64,000 nucleotides of DNA from JAIBJN01 sp963838795. GTDB taxonomy: Bacteria; Actinomycetota; Thermoleophilia; Gaiellales; Gaiellaceae. Positions 7,860 through 16,188 of this stretch are shown here, piece after piece. The notes under the pieces were generated by a model that saw nothing but the letters and a program-made list of their open reading frames with translations, ran no database searches and had not been told where the DNA came from. The stretch covers positions 62,001 through 126,000 of the forward strand of contig CAWISL010000011.1 in assembly GCA_963838795.1 (NCBI GenBank). The letters are read 5' to 3'. Made by a program: the position numbers and the translations under genes. The first letter of the stretch is position 1. Every line of letters starts with the position of its first letter.

Positions 7860-9082
7860 AGCGTGTCGTCCGGGATGAGCCGGGTGCCGCCGATCTCGGC
7901 GGCGATCTGCGTGTAGACCTGCGTCAGGTCGCCCGGGTTCGGCCTGTTGAAGAACGTGCTGCCGTTCGTCGCGATCAGGCGGACGGCGTTGTACGCCGTG
8001 ATCGCCGGCGACTCGGGAGCGCCCGTGACGCCGTTCTCGCAGATGTTCGCGCCGCCGTTGAGGGCGTCCAGGTCGTAGCCGATCGAGTAGATCAGCGTCC
8101 CGGTCCCCTTGATGACGCTGGCCGAGTTGACGCCCTGCTGGCAGGGCTGCCTGCGGTACGGCGACGAGGTGGGGAGGAACGTTGGCCCGGTGTTCGCGGC
8201 GCCGTCGGTGAAGAAGACGATCACGTTCTGGACGCCCGGGCGGCCACGCGAGCTGTTGAGCTCGGTCTGCGCCCGCTCGAGCGCGTGGGCATAGGCCGTC
8301 GAGCCGCCGCCCCGCTGGCAGCGGATCGTCGAGACGAGCTGGGAGGACTCGTTCAGGTTCGAGCCGATCTTGAAGTTGTTCGCGAGCTGCACGACGGTGT
8401 ACGCGGCCGAGGTCGAGTTGTAGTTGCTCGAGGCCGGCGTGTTACAGCGTGCACCGGTGCTCGTCGCCGGCGGGAACACCGCCAGGCCTATCTTGTGGAT
8501 CGCGGGGTCCATGTACTGGACGAACTCGAGCAGGCCGTTGCGGGCGTTCTCGAGGTCCGTGCACGCGGGATCGTTGTTGCCATTCGAGAACTGGCACATC
8601 GAGCCGGTTCGGTCGAGGACCAGCATGATGTCGAGCGGTTTCGAGGAGCACGGCGAGCAGGCTGTCGCCTTGGCCTTGATCGTGAACTGGTCGATGCCGA
8701 GCACCTTGGCGAAGATCGTCGGCACGACCGTCGTCTGCTCGACGACCACGGTGTTCACAGGGCTGCACGGCGCGATCGAGAGGCACTTCGTCGTCACGGT
8801 CGTGGCGACGGGGGGAAGCTTGTTGTTGTCGTTCTTGGCCCCGTCCAGCCCGCTGTAGTTGGTCGCGAAGGCCTGGGCCGCGATCGGATCGGGGAGCTCC
8901 AGCGCGCCGGCCGTGGCGGCGGCGTCCGCGGAGGCCTGAAGGTGGCGCTTGGCGAGGTACGCGCGCCCGACGTCGACGACGAGGGCTGCACAGCCGAGGA
9001 GGACCACGAGCATGACGGCCAGGAACACAAAGACCTGGCCGCGTTCATCGTTACGCCGCTGGAGCGTCCTCATGGTCGGCAT
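7856..9082 (-). CDS. TadG-like membrane-anchored von Willebrand factor A protein
   Basis: About 408 residues. The N-terminus has a TadE/TadG-type segment: NDERGQVFVFLAVMLVV, a membrane helix (~17-38), then VGRAYLAKRHLQASADAAATAGAL, the conserved sequence after the helix in pilus-associated Tad proteins. From residue ~150 a von Willebrand A domain begins with a metal-site motif D157-x-T159-x-S161 (DRTGSMC) and continues to FFTDGAAN. Multiple Cys suggest extracytoplasmic folding. Such proteins are often pilus adhesins or assembly factors. I chose ATG 9082, which has GCGGAG just upstream. It lies among type IV pilus genes, with no Tad-system partners in view. Confidence 0.82.
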   Translation of the reverse strand: MPTMRTLQRRNDERGQVFVFLAVMLVVLLGCAALVVDVGRAYLAKRHLQASADAAATAGALELPDPIAAQAFATNYSGLDGAKNDNNKLPPVATTVTTKCLSIAPCSPVNTVVVEQTTVVPTIFAKVLGIDQFTIKAKATACSPCSSKPLDIMLVLDRTGSMCQFSNGNNDPACTDLENARNGLLEFVQYMDPAIHKIGLAVFPPATSTGARCNTPASSNYNSTSAAYTVVQLANNFKIGSNLNESSQLVSTIRCQRGGGSTAYAHALERAQTELNSSRGRPGVQNVIVFFTDGAANTGPTFLPTSSPYRRQPCQQGVNSASVIKGTGTLIYSIGYDLDALNGGANICENGVTGAPESPAITAYNAVRLIATNGSTFFNRPNPGDLTQVYTQIAAEIGGTRLIPDDTL

Positions 9083-9212
9083 CTGCGCTCCGCTTCCCGT
9101 TCGTGAAAACGTCGTGGGTGAACTGCTTACCCGTCGCACTCTGGGCGCAGGCGCCGCTTTGGGAAGCCCCCGATGAGGGGATTCGCCCGAGAGAGCCGAT
9201 CGCGCCGAAAAC

Positions 9213-9467
9213 TCACGTGACGTCGCAGCCGAGGTATTCGAGGATCGTGATCGTCTCGCGGATGAACAGGTCCGCCTCGTCCCGCGTGCCGAAGCGGTAG
9301 GGCCCCGGTCGCAGCGGCTCCACGCGCAGGCCGCCCACCGGGTAGACCTCGCATTCGACGAGAAACCCTGCGGGCTCCTCGACGTAGCGCAGGCGGACGA
9401 GCTCGCGACCCTCCTTGCGGGCCGAGCGGAGCGCCAGCTCCTGCGGCTCGACGGCCGCCTCGCTCAT
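9213..9467 (-). CDS. Small hypothetical protein coupled to the thioredoxin-like gene
   Basis: An 84-residue acidic protein (PQELALRSARKEGRELV, RYVEEPAGFLVECEVYPVGG, FIRETITILEYLGCDVT) that I do not recognise. Codon use is native, and its ATG overlaps the TGA of the upstream gene (ATGA), so it is translated with that gene. There is no signal peptide or membrane helix. It is probably a small soluble alpha/beta protein. Its conservation next to pilus genes in relatives would be the main clue to function. Confidence 0.65.
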   Translation of the reverse strand: MSEAAVEPQELALRSARKEGRELVRLRYVEEPAGFLVECEVYPVGGLRVEPLRPGPYRFGTRDEADLFIRETITILEYLGCDVT

Positions 9468-10034
9468 TTGAGGGCGTTCGTGACCGCCTGGGCCACGGTC
9501 TGGCGATCGACGATGCCGTTGAAGCGCGAGCGCGCTTCGCCGCTGCGGATGACGACGAGCACCGTCGGGGCCTCGAGCACCTCGTACTCCGCAGCGAGGT
9601 CGGCGACGGCGCCCTCCTTGGTGACGTCGACCGCGAGGTAGCCGGCCCCGGACGTGCTCGCACCGGCGCGGGCCTCGCGGACGGCGGCGGCGTCGAGATC
9701 AGAGCCGGGAGTGTGGAAGACCACCACGACGATGCGATGGTCGACGAGCTCTTGCTGGAGCGGGGGCTTGCTCGGCTTCGGCTTGGGCGCCGGCGGAGGC
9801 GCGGTCGTCTCGGTGGGCGCGGTCGTCGGAGCCGGCGTCGTCTCGGTAGCGCCCGGTGTCTGCCATGCCTGTGTCCGTGGCGCCGGTGTCGACGGCGCCC
9901 GAGCTGGTCGGCCGGGGCACCGGAATGGACTCCGGCGCTTCGGGCCCGCCCATGGCGAACGCGCCGAAGCCCGCGCCGAGAAGGCCCAGCACGGCGATCG
10001 GAACAAGCACGCGGAGTCTCAGCTGCTGCTGCAT
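9464..10034 (-). pseudogene. Membrane-anchored thioredoxin-like protein, single-base frameshift
   Basis: Two frames together make one sensible protein. From ATG 10034 one frame encodes MQQQLRLRVLVPIAVLGLLG (a membrane anchor) and a Pro/Thr/Gly linker. The next frame continues with a Thr/Ala/Pro linker and a thioredoxin-fold domain (ELVDHRIVVVVFHTPGSDLD, GYLAVDVTKEGAVADLAAEYEVLEAPTVLVV) ending at 9464. The total of 571 bases is one more than a multiple of three, and the switch falls in the linker between about 9855 and 9950. The usual CxxC site is replaced by TPGS, so the domain is not a redox thioredoxin. It could be a true frameshift, a sequencing error in a GC-rich linker, or a recoding site. 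A sigma-28-like promoter precedes it. Confidence 0.7.
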
Positions 10035-10044
10035 CCCAGGTTCC

Positions 10045-10072
10045 CTATCGGCACGTGTACGCGGCCGCTTGA
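10045..10072 (-). promoter_or_regulatory. Sigma-28-like promoter of the thioredoxin-like gene
   Basis: Read on the minus strand: TCAA (10072-10069), a 16-bp spacer, then GCCGATAG (10052-10045), ten bases before the ATG at 10034. The geometry is the same as at 2283-2310 and 16189-16216. Confidence 0.6.
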
Positions 10073-10080
10073 CAGGAAGC

Positions 10081-10117
10081 AAAAAGAGAGGAGGCGCGGT
10101 CTCCCGCGCCTCCTCTC
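10081..10117 (-). terminator. Rho-independent terminator of pilA
   Basis: A perfect 14-bp GC-rich stem (10086-10099 with 10104-10117) and a four-base loop. On the minus strand it is followed by TTTTT. It lies 20 bp after the pilA stop and upstream of the thioredoxin-like gene's own promoter. Confidence 0.9.
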
Positions 10118-10136
10118 GATCCGGTCCGAAGCCCGT

Positions 10137-10529
10137 CTAGCAGGCGCCGGAGGTGATGTCTGCCGCCGGGCCGGCCTTCTTGTACGTGGCCTGGCCGACG
10201 ACGCTCTGAATGCAGTACGAAGCGGCGGTCGCGCGAACGACGTTCACGTTCTTGATGCCGGCGTCGTACGAAGCCTTCAGCACCGCGGAGGTGAGACCGG
10301 AATAGCCGGTCGCGGTGTGGTCGGCGTAGAACGCCTCCACACCCGGGATCGAAGCGCGAACGTTCGCCTGGGCCGCCGACCGCTCCGCGCGGGCGCGGAA
10401 GCTGAGGTACGACGGAATGGCGATCGCGAGCAGGATGCCGATGATGATGATCACGACAAGGAGCTCGATGAGCGTGAAGCCGCCCTCCGAGTCCGAGCGC
10501 GAAATCCGGTTCCTGAGCCTCTGAATCAT
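10137..10529 (-). CDS. pilA: Type IV major pilin (PilA-like)
   Basis: A 130-residue class IVa-type prepilin. The leader ends in SEGG and is followed by FTLIELLVVIIIIGILLAIAIPSYLSF. The cleavage site is G17-F18, and the required Glu is at mature position 5. The globular part is short, with two Cys near the C-terminus (SYCIQ and the final SGAC) that can close the usual D-region disulfide loop. I chose ATG 10529 because AAGGAAGGAG precedes it; the in-frame codon at 10553 adds eight unsupported residues. A strong terminator follows, consistent with an abundant monocistronic transcript. It is divergent from the pilT operon. Confidence 0.93.
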   Translation of the reverse strand: MIQRLRNRISRSDSEGGFTLIELLVVIIIIGILLAIAIPSYLSFRARAERSAAQANVRASIPGVEAFYADHTATGYSGLTSAVLKASYDAGIKNVNVVRATAASYCIQSVVGQATYKKAGPAADITSGAC

Positions 10530-10640
10530 GAGCGGAACTCCTTCCTTGAACAAGCAGTAAGCGTGCAGTGGCTCAGGGGGAGGTATCGACCGTCTGAAGC
10601 GGCGCCGCTTCCCCTCGTTCGGGGGATTTTCCGCACCCCT

Positions 10641-10667
10641 TTAGTGATGCGGATTCCCTGCCGATAG
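10641..10667 (+). promoter_or_regulatory. Sigma-28-like promoter of the pilT-pilC operon
   Basis: TTAG at 10641-10644, a 15-bp spacer, then GCCGATAG at 10660-10667. Unlike the other pilus promoters there is room for a leader, and GGGAGG lies just before the ATG at 10686. The TTTA at 10640-10643 read on the other strand is TAAA, but the matching -10 for pilA is poor. Confidence 0.55.
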
Positions 10668-10685
10668 CTCCGGTCGGGAGGATCC

Positions 10686-11891
10686 ATGGAACCGACGTTG
10701 CAGCCGACGCACGAGCCTGTCTCGCAGCCTGGCCCCGAGGCCGGGGCCACTGCTTCCGCGCCACCTGAGCGTCGGACGGCGGGATCCGTCGACGACCTGC
10801 TCGAGCAGGTCGTCGCGCGCGGCGCCTCGGACCTCCACGTCACGGTCGGCTCGGAGCCCGTCGTCCGCGTCAACGGCCGCCTCGAGCGGCTCGACGAGTT
10901 CGCCCGCCTGAGCCCCGACGACACGCAGCGGATGCTCTACCGGATCCTCTCCACCGAGCAGCAGAAGATCTTCGAGACGAGGCGCCAGATCGACATCTCC
11001 TACTCGATCCCCGGCCTCGCGCGCTTCCGCGTGAACGTCTATTTCCAGCGCGAGAGCCTCGGCGCCGCCTTCCGCCTCATCCCCGCAGAGCTGAAGACGA
11101 TCGAGCAGCTCGGGCTGCCACAGGTCCTCAAGGACTTCACGACGAAGCCGCGCGGCCTCGTCCTCGTCACGGGCCCCACCGGCTCGGGCAAGTCGACCAC
11201 CCTCGCGGCGGTCATCGACGAGATCAATCGCACGCGCGAGGACCACATCATGACCATCGAGGATCCGATCGAGTTCCTCCACCGCCACAAGCGCTGCATC
11301 GTCAACCAGCGCGAGATCGGCCCTGACGCGACGAGCTTCGCCGAGGCGCTGCGCGGCGCGCTGCGCCAGGACCCCGACGTGATCCTGCTCGGCGAGATGC
11401 GCGACCTCGAGACGATCGGGACCGCGCTGACCGCCGCCGAGACCGGCCATCTCGTCTTTGCCACCCTCCATACGCAGGATGCGCCCTCGACGGTCGACCG
11501 TCTCATCGACGTGTTCCCCGCCGCCCAGCAGGAGCAGATCCGCGTCCAGATCGCCTCGACGCTACAGGGGATCGTCACGCAGACGCTCCTGCCCACCGCC
11601 GACGGGAGCGGCCGCGTCGCGGCGCTGGAGGTTCTCCTCCCGGACGACGCCGTTCGGAATCTCATCCGCCAGGCGAAGGTGGAGCAGATCTACTCGGTCA
11701 TGCAGACCAACACGAGCCGCGGCATGCAGACGCTCGAGCAGGCGATGCTCGAGCTCGTCCGCTCCGGAAAGATCACGCCGGACCTCGCGCTCCAGCGCTC
11801 GAGCCGGCAGGACCAGCTCCGGAGCCTCCTCCAGCGCAATGGCCTCGTCGCCCCCGACCCGACCGGAAACCTGCGGGTGGCCGGAGCCTAG
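10686..11891 (+). CDS. pilT: Type IV pilus retraction ATPase PilT
   Basis: A 401-residue GspE-superfamily ATPase of the shorter PilT type, with no MshEN domain or zinc Cys tetrad. After a ~35-residue Pro/Ala-rich tail, the N-terminal PAS-like domain has ASDLHVTVGSEPVVRVNGRL. Walker A is GPTGSGKS at 163-170, followed by IMTIEDPIEFLH (Asp box), GEMRDLETIGTALTAAETGH (Walker B and His box) and ATLHTQDA. It disassembles pilin for retraction and twitching. It is the first gene of an operon reaching pilC. Confidence 0.93.
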   Translation: MEPTLQPTHEPVSQPGPEAGATASAPPERRTAGSVDDLLEQVVARGASDLHVTVGSEPVVRVNGRLERLDEFARLSPDDTQRMLYRILSTEQQKIFETRRQIDISYSIPGLARFRVNVYFQRESLGAAFRLIPAELKTIEQLGLPQVLKDFTTKPRGLVLVTGPTGSGKSTTLAAVIDEINRTREDHIMTIEDPIEFLHRHKRCIVNQREIGPDATSFAEALRGALRQDPDVILLGEMRDLETIGTALTAAETGHLVFATLHTQDAPSTVDRLIDVFPAAQQEQIRVQIASTLQGIVTQTLLPTADGSGRVAALEVLLPDDAVRNLIRQAKVEQIYSVMQTNTSRGMQTLEQAMLELVRSGKITPDLALQRSSRQDQLRSLLQRNGLVAPDPTGNLRVAGA

Positions 11892-11903
11892 GGAGCCGGC
11901 ACT

Positions 11904-12974
11904 GTGGCGAAGAAGGTCGTCGGCCTGAAGCTCGGCGCCTCGCGGCTGAATGCCGCGTGCGTCGCCGTCAACGGCTCCGCGGAGGTCGTGCAGCTCGCCG
12001 GCGCCCCGCTCCCGGCCGGCCTGATCGCCGGCGGCGAGGTGCGGGAGGTCGAAGCGCTCGCCGAGGCGCTCAAGCAGTTCTTCGGGAAGCACAAGCTGCC
12101 GAAGCGAAACGTCCGGATCGGCATCGCCAACAACCGCGTCGGCGTCCGCACCATCGACGTCTCCGGGATCGAGGACCCGAAGCAGCTGGCCAACGCCGTG
12201 CGCTTCCGCGCCCAGGAGGCGCTCCCGATCCCGATCGACGAAGCCGTGCTCGACTTCCAGATCCTCGGCCAGGGCACCGCTGCCGATGGCTCGCCGTCGA
12301 CGCGCGTCCTCCTCGTGGTCGCGTACCGCGACCTGATCGCCAGCTACATGGAGGCCTGCCGGCTCGCCGGGATTCGTCTGCTGGGCGTCGACCTGGAGGC
12401 GTTCGCGCTCCTCCGCGCCCTGACGCCCTCCTTCGCCGAGAGGCCGGGCGGGGGCGCCGATCGCAGCGCGCTCGTGGCCGTCTCGATCGGCTCCGAGCGC
12501 AGCGTCCTCGGCGTCTCGGACGGCTTCAGCTGCGAGTACACGCGCGTGCTCGATTGGGGCGGCAACGGCCTCACCGACGCGCTCGCCCGCGGCCTCGAGC
12601 TAGATGCCGGCGAGGCCGAACGCATCAAGGTCGAGCTCGGCCTGCAGGGAGACCGCGTGCCCGACGGCGTCGGCCCCGAGCAGGCTGTCCGTGCCCGCGA
12701 GGCGCTCAGGGCCGGCCTGCAGGCCTTCGGCCGCGAGCTCGTCTCCTCGCTCCAGTTCTACCAGGGCCAGCCCGACTCGCTCGGGATCCGCGAGCTCGTC
12801 CTCGCCGGCGGCACGGCGCAGCTCGCGGGCCTGGCCAGCGAGCTGCAGCAGCTTGTCGGAGTCCCGGTCCGCGTGGGCGACCCGCTCGCGGGCGTCTCGG
12901 TCGGCAAGAAGCTCAAGGGCGCGGAGCCCAGCCCCGCGTTCGCCGTGCCGATCGGCCTTGGGATGGCGAGCTAG
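11904..12974 (+). CDS. pilM: Pilus assembly protein PilM (actin-like)
   Basis: A 356-residue cytoplasmic actin-fold ATPase that binds the cytoplasmic tail of PilN. It starts with KKVVGLKLGASRLNAACV (phosphate-1 loop), then QLANAVRFRAQEALPIPIDEAVLDFQ and LLVVAYRDLIASYMEACRLAGI (the typical PilM middle). LVLAGGTAQLAGLASELQ is the adenosine-site motif. The GTG start has GGGAGCC upstream and lies 12 bp after pilT. A 164-bp spacer separates it from pilN, unusually long for this gene pair. Confidence 0.92.
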   Translation: MAKKVVGLKLGASRLNAACVAVNGSAEVVQLAGAPLPAGLIAGGEVREVEALAEALKQFFGKHKLPKRNVRIGIANNRVGVRTIDVSGIEDPKQLANAVRFRAQEALPIPIDEAVLDFQILGQGTAADGSPSTRVLLVVAYRDLIASYMEACRLAGIRLLGVDLEAFALLRALTPSFAERPGGGADRSALVAVSIGSERSVLGVSDGFSCEYTRVLDWGGNGLTDALARGLELDAGEAERIKVELGLQGDRVPDGVGPEQAVRAREALRAGLQAFGRELVSSLQFYQGQPDSLGIRELVLAGGTAQLAGLASELQQLVGVPVRVGDPLAGVSVGKKLKGAEPSPAFAVPIGLGMAS

Positions 12975-13033
12975 TGCCCATTCAGGTAATCCAGCCCAGA
13001 TTCTGCGTCGCGAGCACCAAGCCAGTGGCCGCG

Positions 13034-13073
13034 CTCGCGCGCAGCCAAGGCTGGATGCCTTGGCAAGGGCGAG
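13034..13073. other. Hairpin in the pilM-pilN spacer
   Basis: The 164-bp spacer 12975-13138 holds no plausible gene. At its centre GCCAAGGC (13044-13051) pairs perfectly with GCCTTGGC (13057-13064) around a five-base loop. CTCGC (13034-13038) can pair with GCGAG (13069-13073) across an internal loop. There is no T-tract. It could be an mRNA processing or stability element or part of a regulatory RNA; the function is unknown. Confidence 0.5.
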
Positions 13074-13138
13074 AGTGGGCTCAGGCGCCGCGTGATCGCG
13101 GGGCAGGAGCGGGCATGTATTGCCTGGAGGGGCACTAA

Positions 13139-14005
13139 ATGGATCTGAACAAGGAGATCAAGCTCTCCGACCTCTTCCGCCGGAAGAAGGGCCCTGCCGA
13201 CGAGGACGCAGCGCCCGAGGAGAAGCCCGCGAAGGAGAAGAAGCAGCGCGCGAGCTTCTCGTTCTCGCGCGTGAAGAAGGAGCCCAAGGCCCCCAAGGAG
13301 CCGAAGGCCAAGCAGGCGGTCTCGCCCAAGTCCGCGCCGCCGCCGCCGGCCGTGCCGCTCATGCGGGCGTTCGACCTCATGCCCAAGGAGGGCGAGCGCG
13401 AGAAGGCGGCCACGTCCCCGGCGTTCCTGAAGGTCGTGCTGGCGCTCGTCGCGATCCTCGTCCTCGCGGGGCTCGCCGGCGGCTACATGCTCATGAGCGC
13501 GCGCGCGGGAGAGCGGCAAGCGACTGCCGACGATCTGCGGGCGCAGCTCGCAGAGCTCACCGCGCAGGCGGCGCCGGACGAGGAGCCCGGCGTGGCGACG
13601 CTCACGGCCGAGGGGCAGGCCCGCACGGCCGCCCTCTCGGACGCCCTCGCCGCGCGAGTGGCCTGGGATCGCATCCTCCGCGAGTTCTCGCTGGTCCTCC
13701 CCGACGAGGTCTGGCTGACGACGCTCTCGTCGAGCTCCGCCGTCGCCGCGGCGCCCGGAGCGGTGGTCGCCGAGGCCTCGACCGAAGGCACCTTCACGAT
13801 CAACGGCTTCGCCAGGAACCAGGAGGACGTCGCCGTCCTGCTCTCGCGACTCGAGGTGATCCCCGAGTTCTCGAGCGTGCAGCTCCAGTCGAGCTCCCGC
13901 GGAGCGGAGGGGACGGAAGGCGCAGCGAGCACGAGCGGCGATCCGCAGGACTTCAGCTTCTCGATCGTCGCCACGATCGCGCCTGAAGGGGTGCCGGCCC
14001 AGTGA
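13139..14005 (+). CDS. pilN: Pilus assembly protein PilN
   Basis: A 288-residue bitopic inner-membrane protein. A long charged cytoplasmic region (1-95, Lys/Glu/Pro-rich) starts with MDLNKEIKLSDLF, which resembles the PilM-binding tail of PilN. One membrane helix lies at ~98-118 (VVLALVAILVLAGLAGGYM), followed by a coiled segment and a ferredoxin-like domain (RVAWDRILREFSLVLPDEVWLTTL, GFARNQEDVAVLLSRLEVIPEFSSVQL). The cytoplasmic part is much longer than the ~20 residues of proteobacterial PilN. GGAGGGG precedes the start. Confidence 0.88.
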   Translation: MDLNKEIKLSDLFRRKKGPADEDAAPEEKPAKEKKQRASFSFSRVKKEPKAPKEPKAKQAVSPKSAPPPPAVPLMRAFDLMPKEGEREKAATSPAFLKVVLALVAILVLAGLAGGYMLMSARAGERQATADDLRAQLAELTAQAAPDEEPGVATLTAEGQARTAALSDALAARVAWDRILREFSLVLPDEVWLTTLSSSSAVAAAPGAVVAEASTEGTFTINGFARNQEDVAVLLSRLEVIPEFSSVQLQSSSRGAEGTEGAASTSGDPQDFSFSIVATIAPEGVPAQ

Positions 14006-14667
14006 AGCGGCAGATTCCTACCGCGGCCATCATCGTCCCGGGCCTCCTGATCCTCGCGCTGGTCGGCTACTTCCTGCTGATCAAGCCGAAGCAGGACGAG
14101 GCCGGCAGGCTGAGCGGCGAGATCGCGTCGCTCGAGACCCAGATCGCGGTCGCCATGGCCGCGCAGCGGCTGCCGCAGGGCGACGAGTCGGCGATTCAGG
14201 TGGCCGACGTCTTCCGCGTGACGAAGGCCATGCCGGATGACGACGACATGCCTGGGATCATCCTCGAGCTCAACGCGGTCGCGGCGGCGTCCGGCATCGA
14301 GTTCGTCTCCATCGCGCCCCAGTCCGCCGCGGTGAGGTCGAGCTACACGGCGCTCCCCATCAACCTCGCCTTCGAGGGCAACTACTACGACCTGACCGAC
14401 TTCCTCTTCCGGCTGCGGAACCTCGTGAGCGTGCGTGATGGAGAGCTGGCGGCCGACGGACGGCTCTACTCCCTCGACACGCTGAGCATGGCGGAAGGCC
14501 CCGGCGGCTTTCCCGAGATCGCAGCCTCCCTGACCGTGACCGCCTTCTACTACTCGACGACGCCGCCTGCCGCGCCAGTCGCGCCCGCGACGACGGACAC
14601 CTCGGCGGCGACCACCGCGCCCACAACCACCGCGCCCGAGGGAGACCCGGCGGCGCAGGCGCCGTAG
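14002..14667 (+). CDS. pilO: Pilus assembly protein PilO
   Basis: A 221-residue bitopic membrane protein whose GTG start overlaps the pilN stop. A short cytoplasmic tail and membrane helix (AAIIVPGLLILALVGYFLLIKP) are followed by a coiled coil (EAGRLSGEIASLETQIAVAM) and a ferredoxin-like domain (IILELNAVAAASGIEFVSIAP, YYDLTDFLFRLRNLV). It ends in a Thr/Ala/Pro-rich tail. It pairs with PilN in the alignment complex. Confidence 0.9.
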   Translation: MKRQIPTAAIIVPGLLILALVGYFLLIKPKQDEAGRLSGEIASLETQIAVAMAAQRLPQGDESAIQVADVFRVTKAMPDDDDMPGIILELNAVAAASGIEFVSIAPQSAAVRSSYTALPINLAFEGNYYDLTDFLFRLRNLVSVRDGELAADGRLYSLDTLSMAEGPGGFPEIAASLTVTAFYYSTTPPAAPVAPATTDTSAATTAPTTTAPEGDPAAQAP

Positions 14668-14669
14668 CC

Positions 14670-15332
14670 ATGGCTTCCGCGAAGCGCAGGGCCGAGGCGA
14701 TGCTGAAGGCCAAGGAGGCGAAGCAGAAGAAGCTGCTCTTCGTCCTCGTGCCGGTCTTCCTCGCGCTCGCCGTCTGGCAGGGCCCGAAGATGTACGGCGC
14801 CCTCTTCGGGGGCTCGACTCCCCCCGAGGCGACTCCTGTGACGACGACCGCTCCCACCGGGACCGTTCCTGCTCCCGCCGGCACTGCCCCGACCGGGACT
14901 CCCGACGGGGTGCTCGCGGACACGAACGTGCCGCCCGAGGCGAACCCGGAGAAGCTCATCTCCTTCAGCCGCTTCACCGGCCGCGATCCCTTCCTCTCGC
15001 CCAATCCGATCCCGACGGCGCCGACGACCCCGACGCCGACGACCTCGACCACCGGGGGAGGGGGCGGCGGCGACACGGACGAGGAGCTGACGGCCGTCCT
15101 CGAGATCAACGGCGTCTCCGAGACCGTCTCCGTGGGAGAGGAGTTTCCGGCCTCCGACCCGACGTTCACGCTCGTCGCGCTGACGCTCCAGGGTGCCACG
15201 ATCGGGGTCGTCCAGGGCATGTTCGAAGACGGTGAGGCCACGATCGAGATCGAGGTCGGCGAGGAGGTCACCCTCATCGCCGCGCCCGACACGACGCAGT
15301 TCGTGGTCAAGCTCGTCGACGTGATGAACTAG
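14670..15332 (+). CDS. PilP-position pilus assembly protein
   Basis: A 220-residue bitopic protein with a Lys-rich cytoplasmic N-terminus, a helix at ~22-38 (LLFVLVPVFLALAVWQG), a long Thr/Pro/Ala linker, FSRFTGRDPFLSP and a small beta-domain (AVLEINGVSETVSVGEEFPASDPTFTLVAL). FxGRDPF followed by a small beta-domain is how PilP-like proteins look, but the lipobox of true PilP is missing. With no outer membrane or secretin expected, it probably completes the PilMNO platform. It starts 2 bp after pilO. Confidence 0.75.
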   Translation: MASAKRRAEAMLKAKEAKQKKLLFVLVPVFLALAVWQGPKMYGALFGGSTPPEATPVTTTAPTGTVPAPAGTAPTGTPDGVLADTNVPPEANPEKLISFSRFTGRDPFLSPNPIPTAPTTPTPTTSTTGGGGGGDTDEELTAVLEINGVSETVSVGEEFPASDPTFTLVALTLQGATIGVVQGMFEDGEATIEIEVGEEVTLIAAPDTTQFVVKLVDVMN

Positions 15333-15336
15333 CGAT

Positions 15337-15363
15337 TCAGCCCCGGGGCCGGGCTGCCGATAC
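15337..15363 (+). promoter_or_regulatory. Sigma-28-like internal promoter before the pilV-like gene
   Basis: TCAG at 15337-15340, a 15-bp spacer, then GCCGATAC at 15356-15363, nine bases before the GTG start at 15373. It would allow the minor pilin and pilC to be expressed apart from pilT-pilO. Confidence 0.6.
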
Positions 15364-15372
15364 GAGTCTGCG

Positions 15373-16140
15373 GTGTTCTTGCAGCGGCGACCTCTGTGCG
15401 CACGCGTCCTGGACGAGGGCGGCTTCGGCATGGTCGAGCTCCTCGCCGCCATGAGCGTCATGGTCGTGGGCCTGCTCGCGGTCTTCACGATGTTCCAGTC
15501 GGGGATCATCTCCATCCGCAACGCGGGCCACCAGACGACCGCGGCGGTGCTCGCCAACTCGCAGATGGAGAAGCTCAGGGCGGCCAAGTACGACTCGATC
15601 GGGCTCGCCAATGCGGCCGTCGACACGGCCGACGCCGTCTACAAGGGCGACATCGCCTACACGCTCGGAGGCTCTGCGACGTCGAGCCTCGCGAGCAACA
15701 TGACCGCGAGCGGCACGACGATGCAGGTGGCGAGCGGCTCCAGCTTCCCGTCGACGAACGGCTTCCGGGTCAAGGTCGAATACGAGATCGTTAGGGTGAC
15801 GGCCGGCGCGGGCGGGAGCACGTGGACGGTGACACGCGGCATCGACGGGACAGCCGCCGTCGCGCACACCGCCGGCGTCCCGACGCCGATCGTCCAGCGG
15901 GTCGACGTCAACGCCTGCGGGACGGCGCCCTGTACGACGCTCGTGCCGACGACGACCGTCACCGGCGCTGACGGTCGGAAGTATCGCCTCGACCTCTACG
16001 CCACCTGGGGTGAGGTCAGGAACGCAAGCGGCGCGACGGGCCGCTCCGTCAAGCTGATCACGATCGTGGTCCGCGACCAGGCGTCGCCGTACCGCGTCTG
16101 GGCGCGCGTCGCGTCCACGTTCGACCTGGCGACCGGCTGA
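15373..16140 (+). CDS. pilV: Minor prepilin, PilV-like
   Basis: A 255-residue protein with a type III prepilin signal: LDEGG then FGMVELLAAMSVMVVGLLAVF. The cleavage site is G17-F18 with Glu at mature +5, the same spacing as in the major pilin. After the helix it has NAGHQTTAAVLANSQMEKLRAAKYDSI, the pattern of the PilV/PulI minor pilin group, then a beta-rich domain. A Cys pair (NACGTAPC) may be disulfide-bonded. It probably primes or tips the pilus. The GTG start is supported by the promoter box nine bases upstream. Confidence 0.85.
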   Translation: MFLQRRPLCARVLDEGGFGMVELLAAMSVMVVGLLAVFTMFQSGIISIRNAGHQTTAAVLANSQMEKLRAAKYDSIGLANAAVDTADAVYKGDIAYTLGGSATSSLASNMTASGTTMQVASGSSFPSTNGFRVKVEYEIVRVTAGAGGSTWTVTRGIDGTAAVAHTAGVPTPIVQRVDVNACGTAPCTTLVPTTTVTGADGRKYRLDLYATWGEVRNASGATGRSVKLITIVVRDQASPYRVWARVASTFDLATG

Positions 16141-16188
16141 GCCGGAAAGGCCGCTTCCAAGGCGGCCGAGCCCGATGCCGACCGGCGC

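Noticed and set aside
9195..9202. GCCGATCG on the plus strand, similar to the pilus -10 box
   Set aside because: No TCAA-like element 15-16 bp upstream and no plus-strand gene downstream.
10616..10643. TAAA-N16-CCCGAACG on the minus strand as a sigma-28-like promoter for pilA
   Set aside because: The -35 is perfect but the -10 matches only about half the consensus, so I do not call it; pilA may use another promoter.
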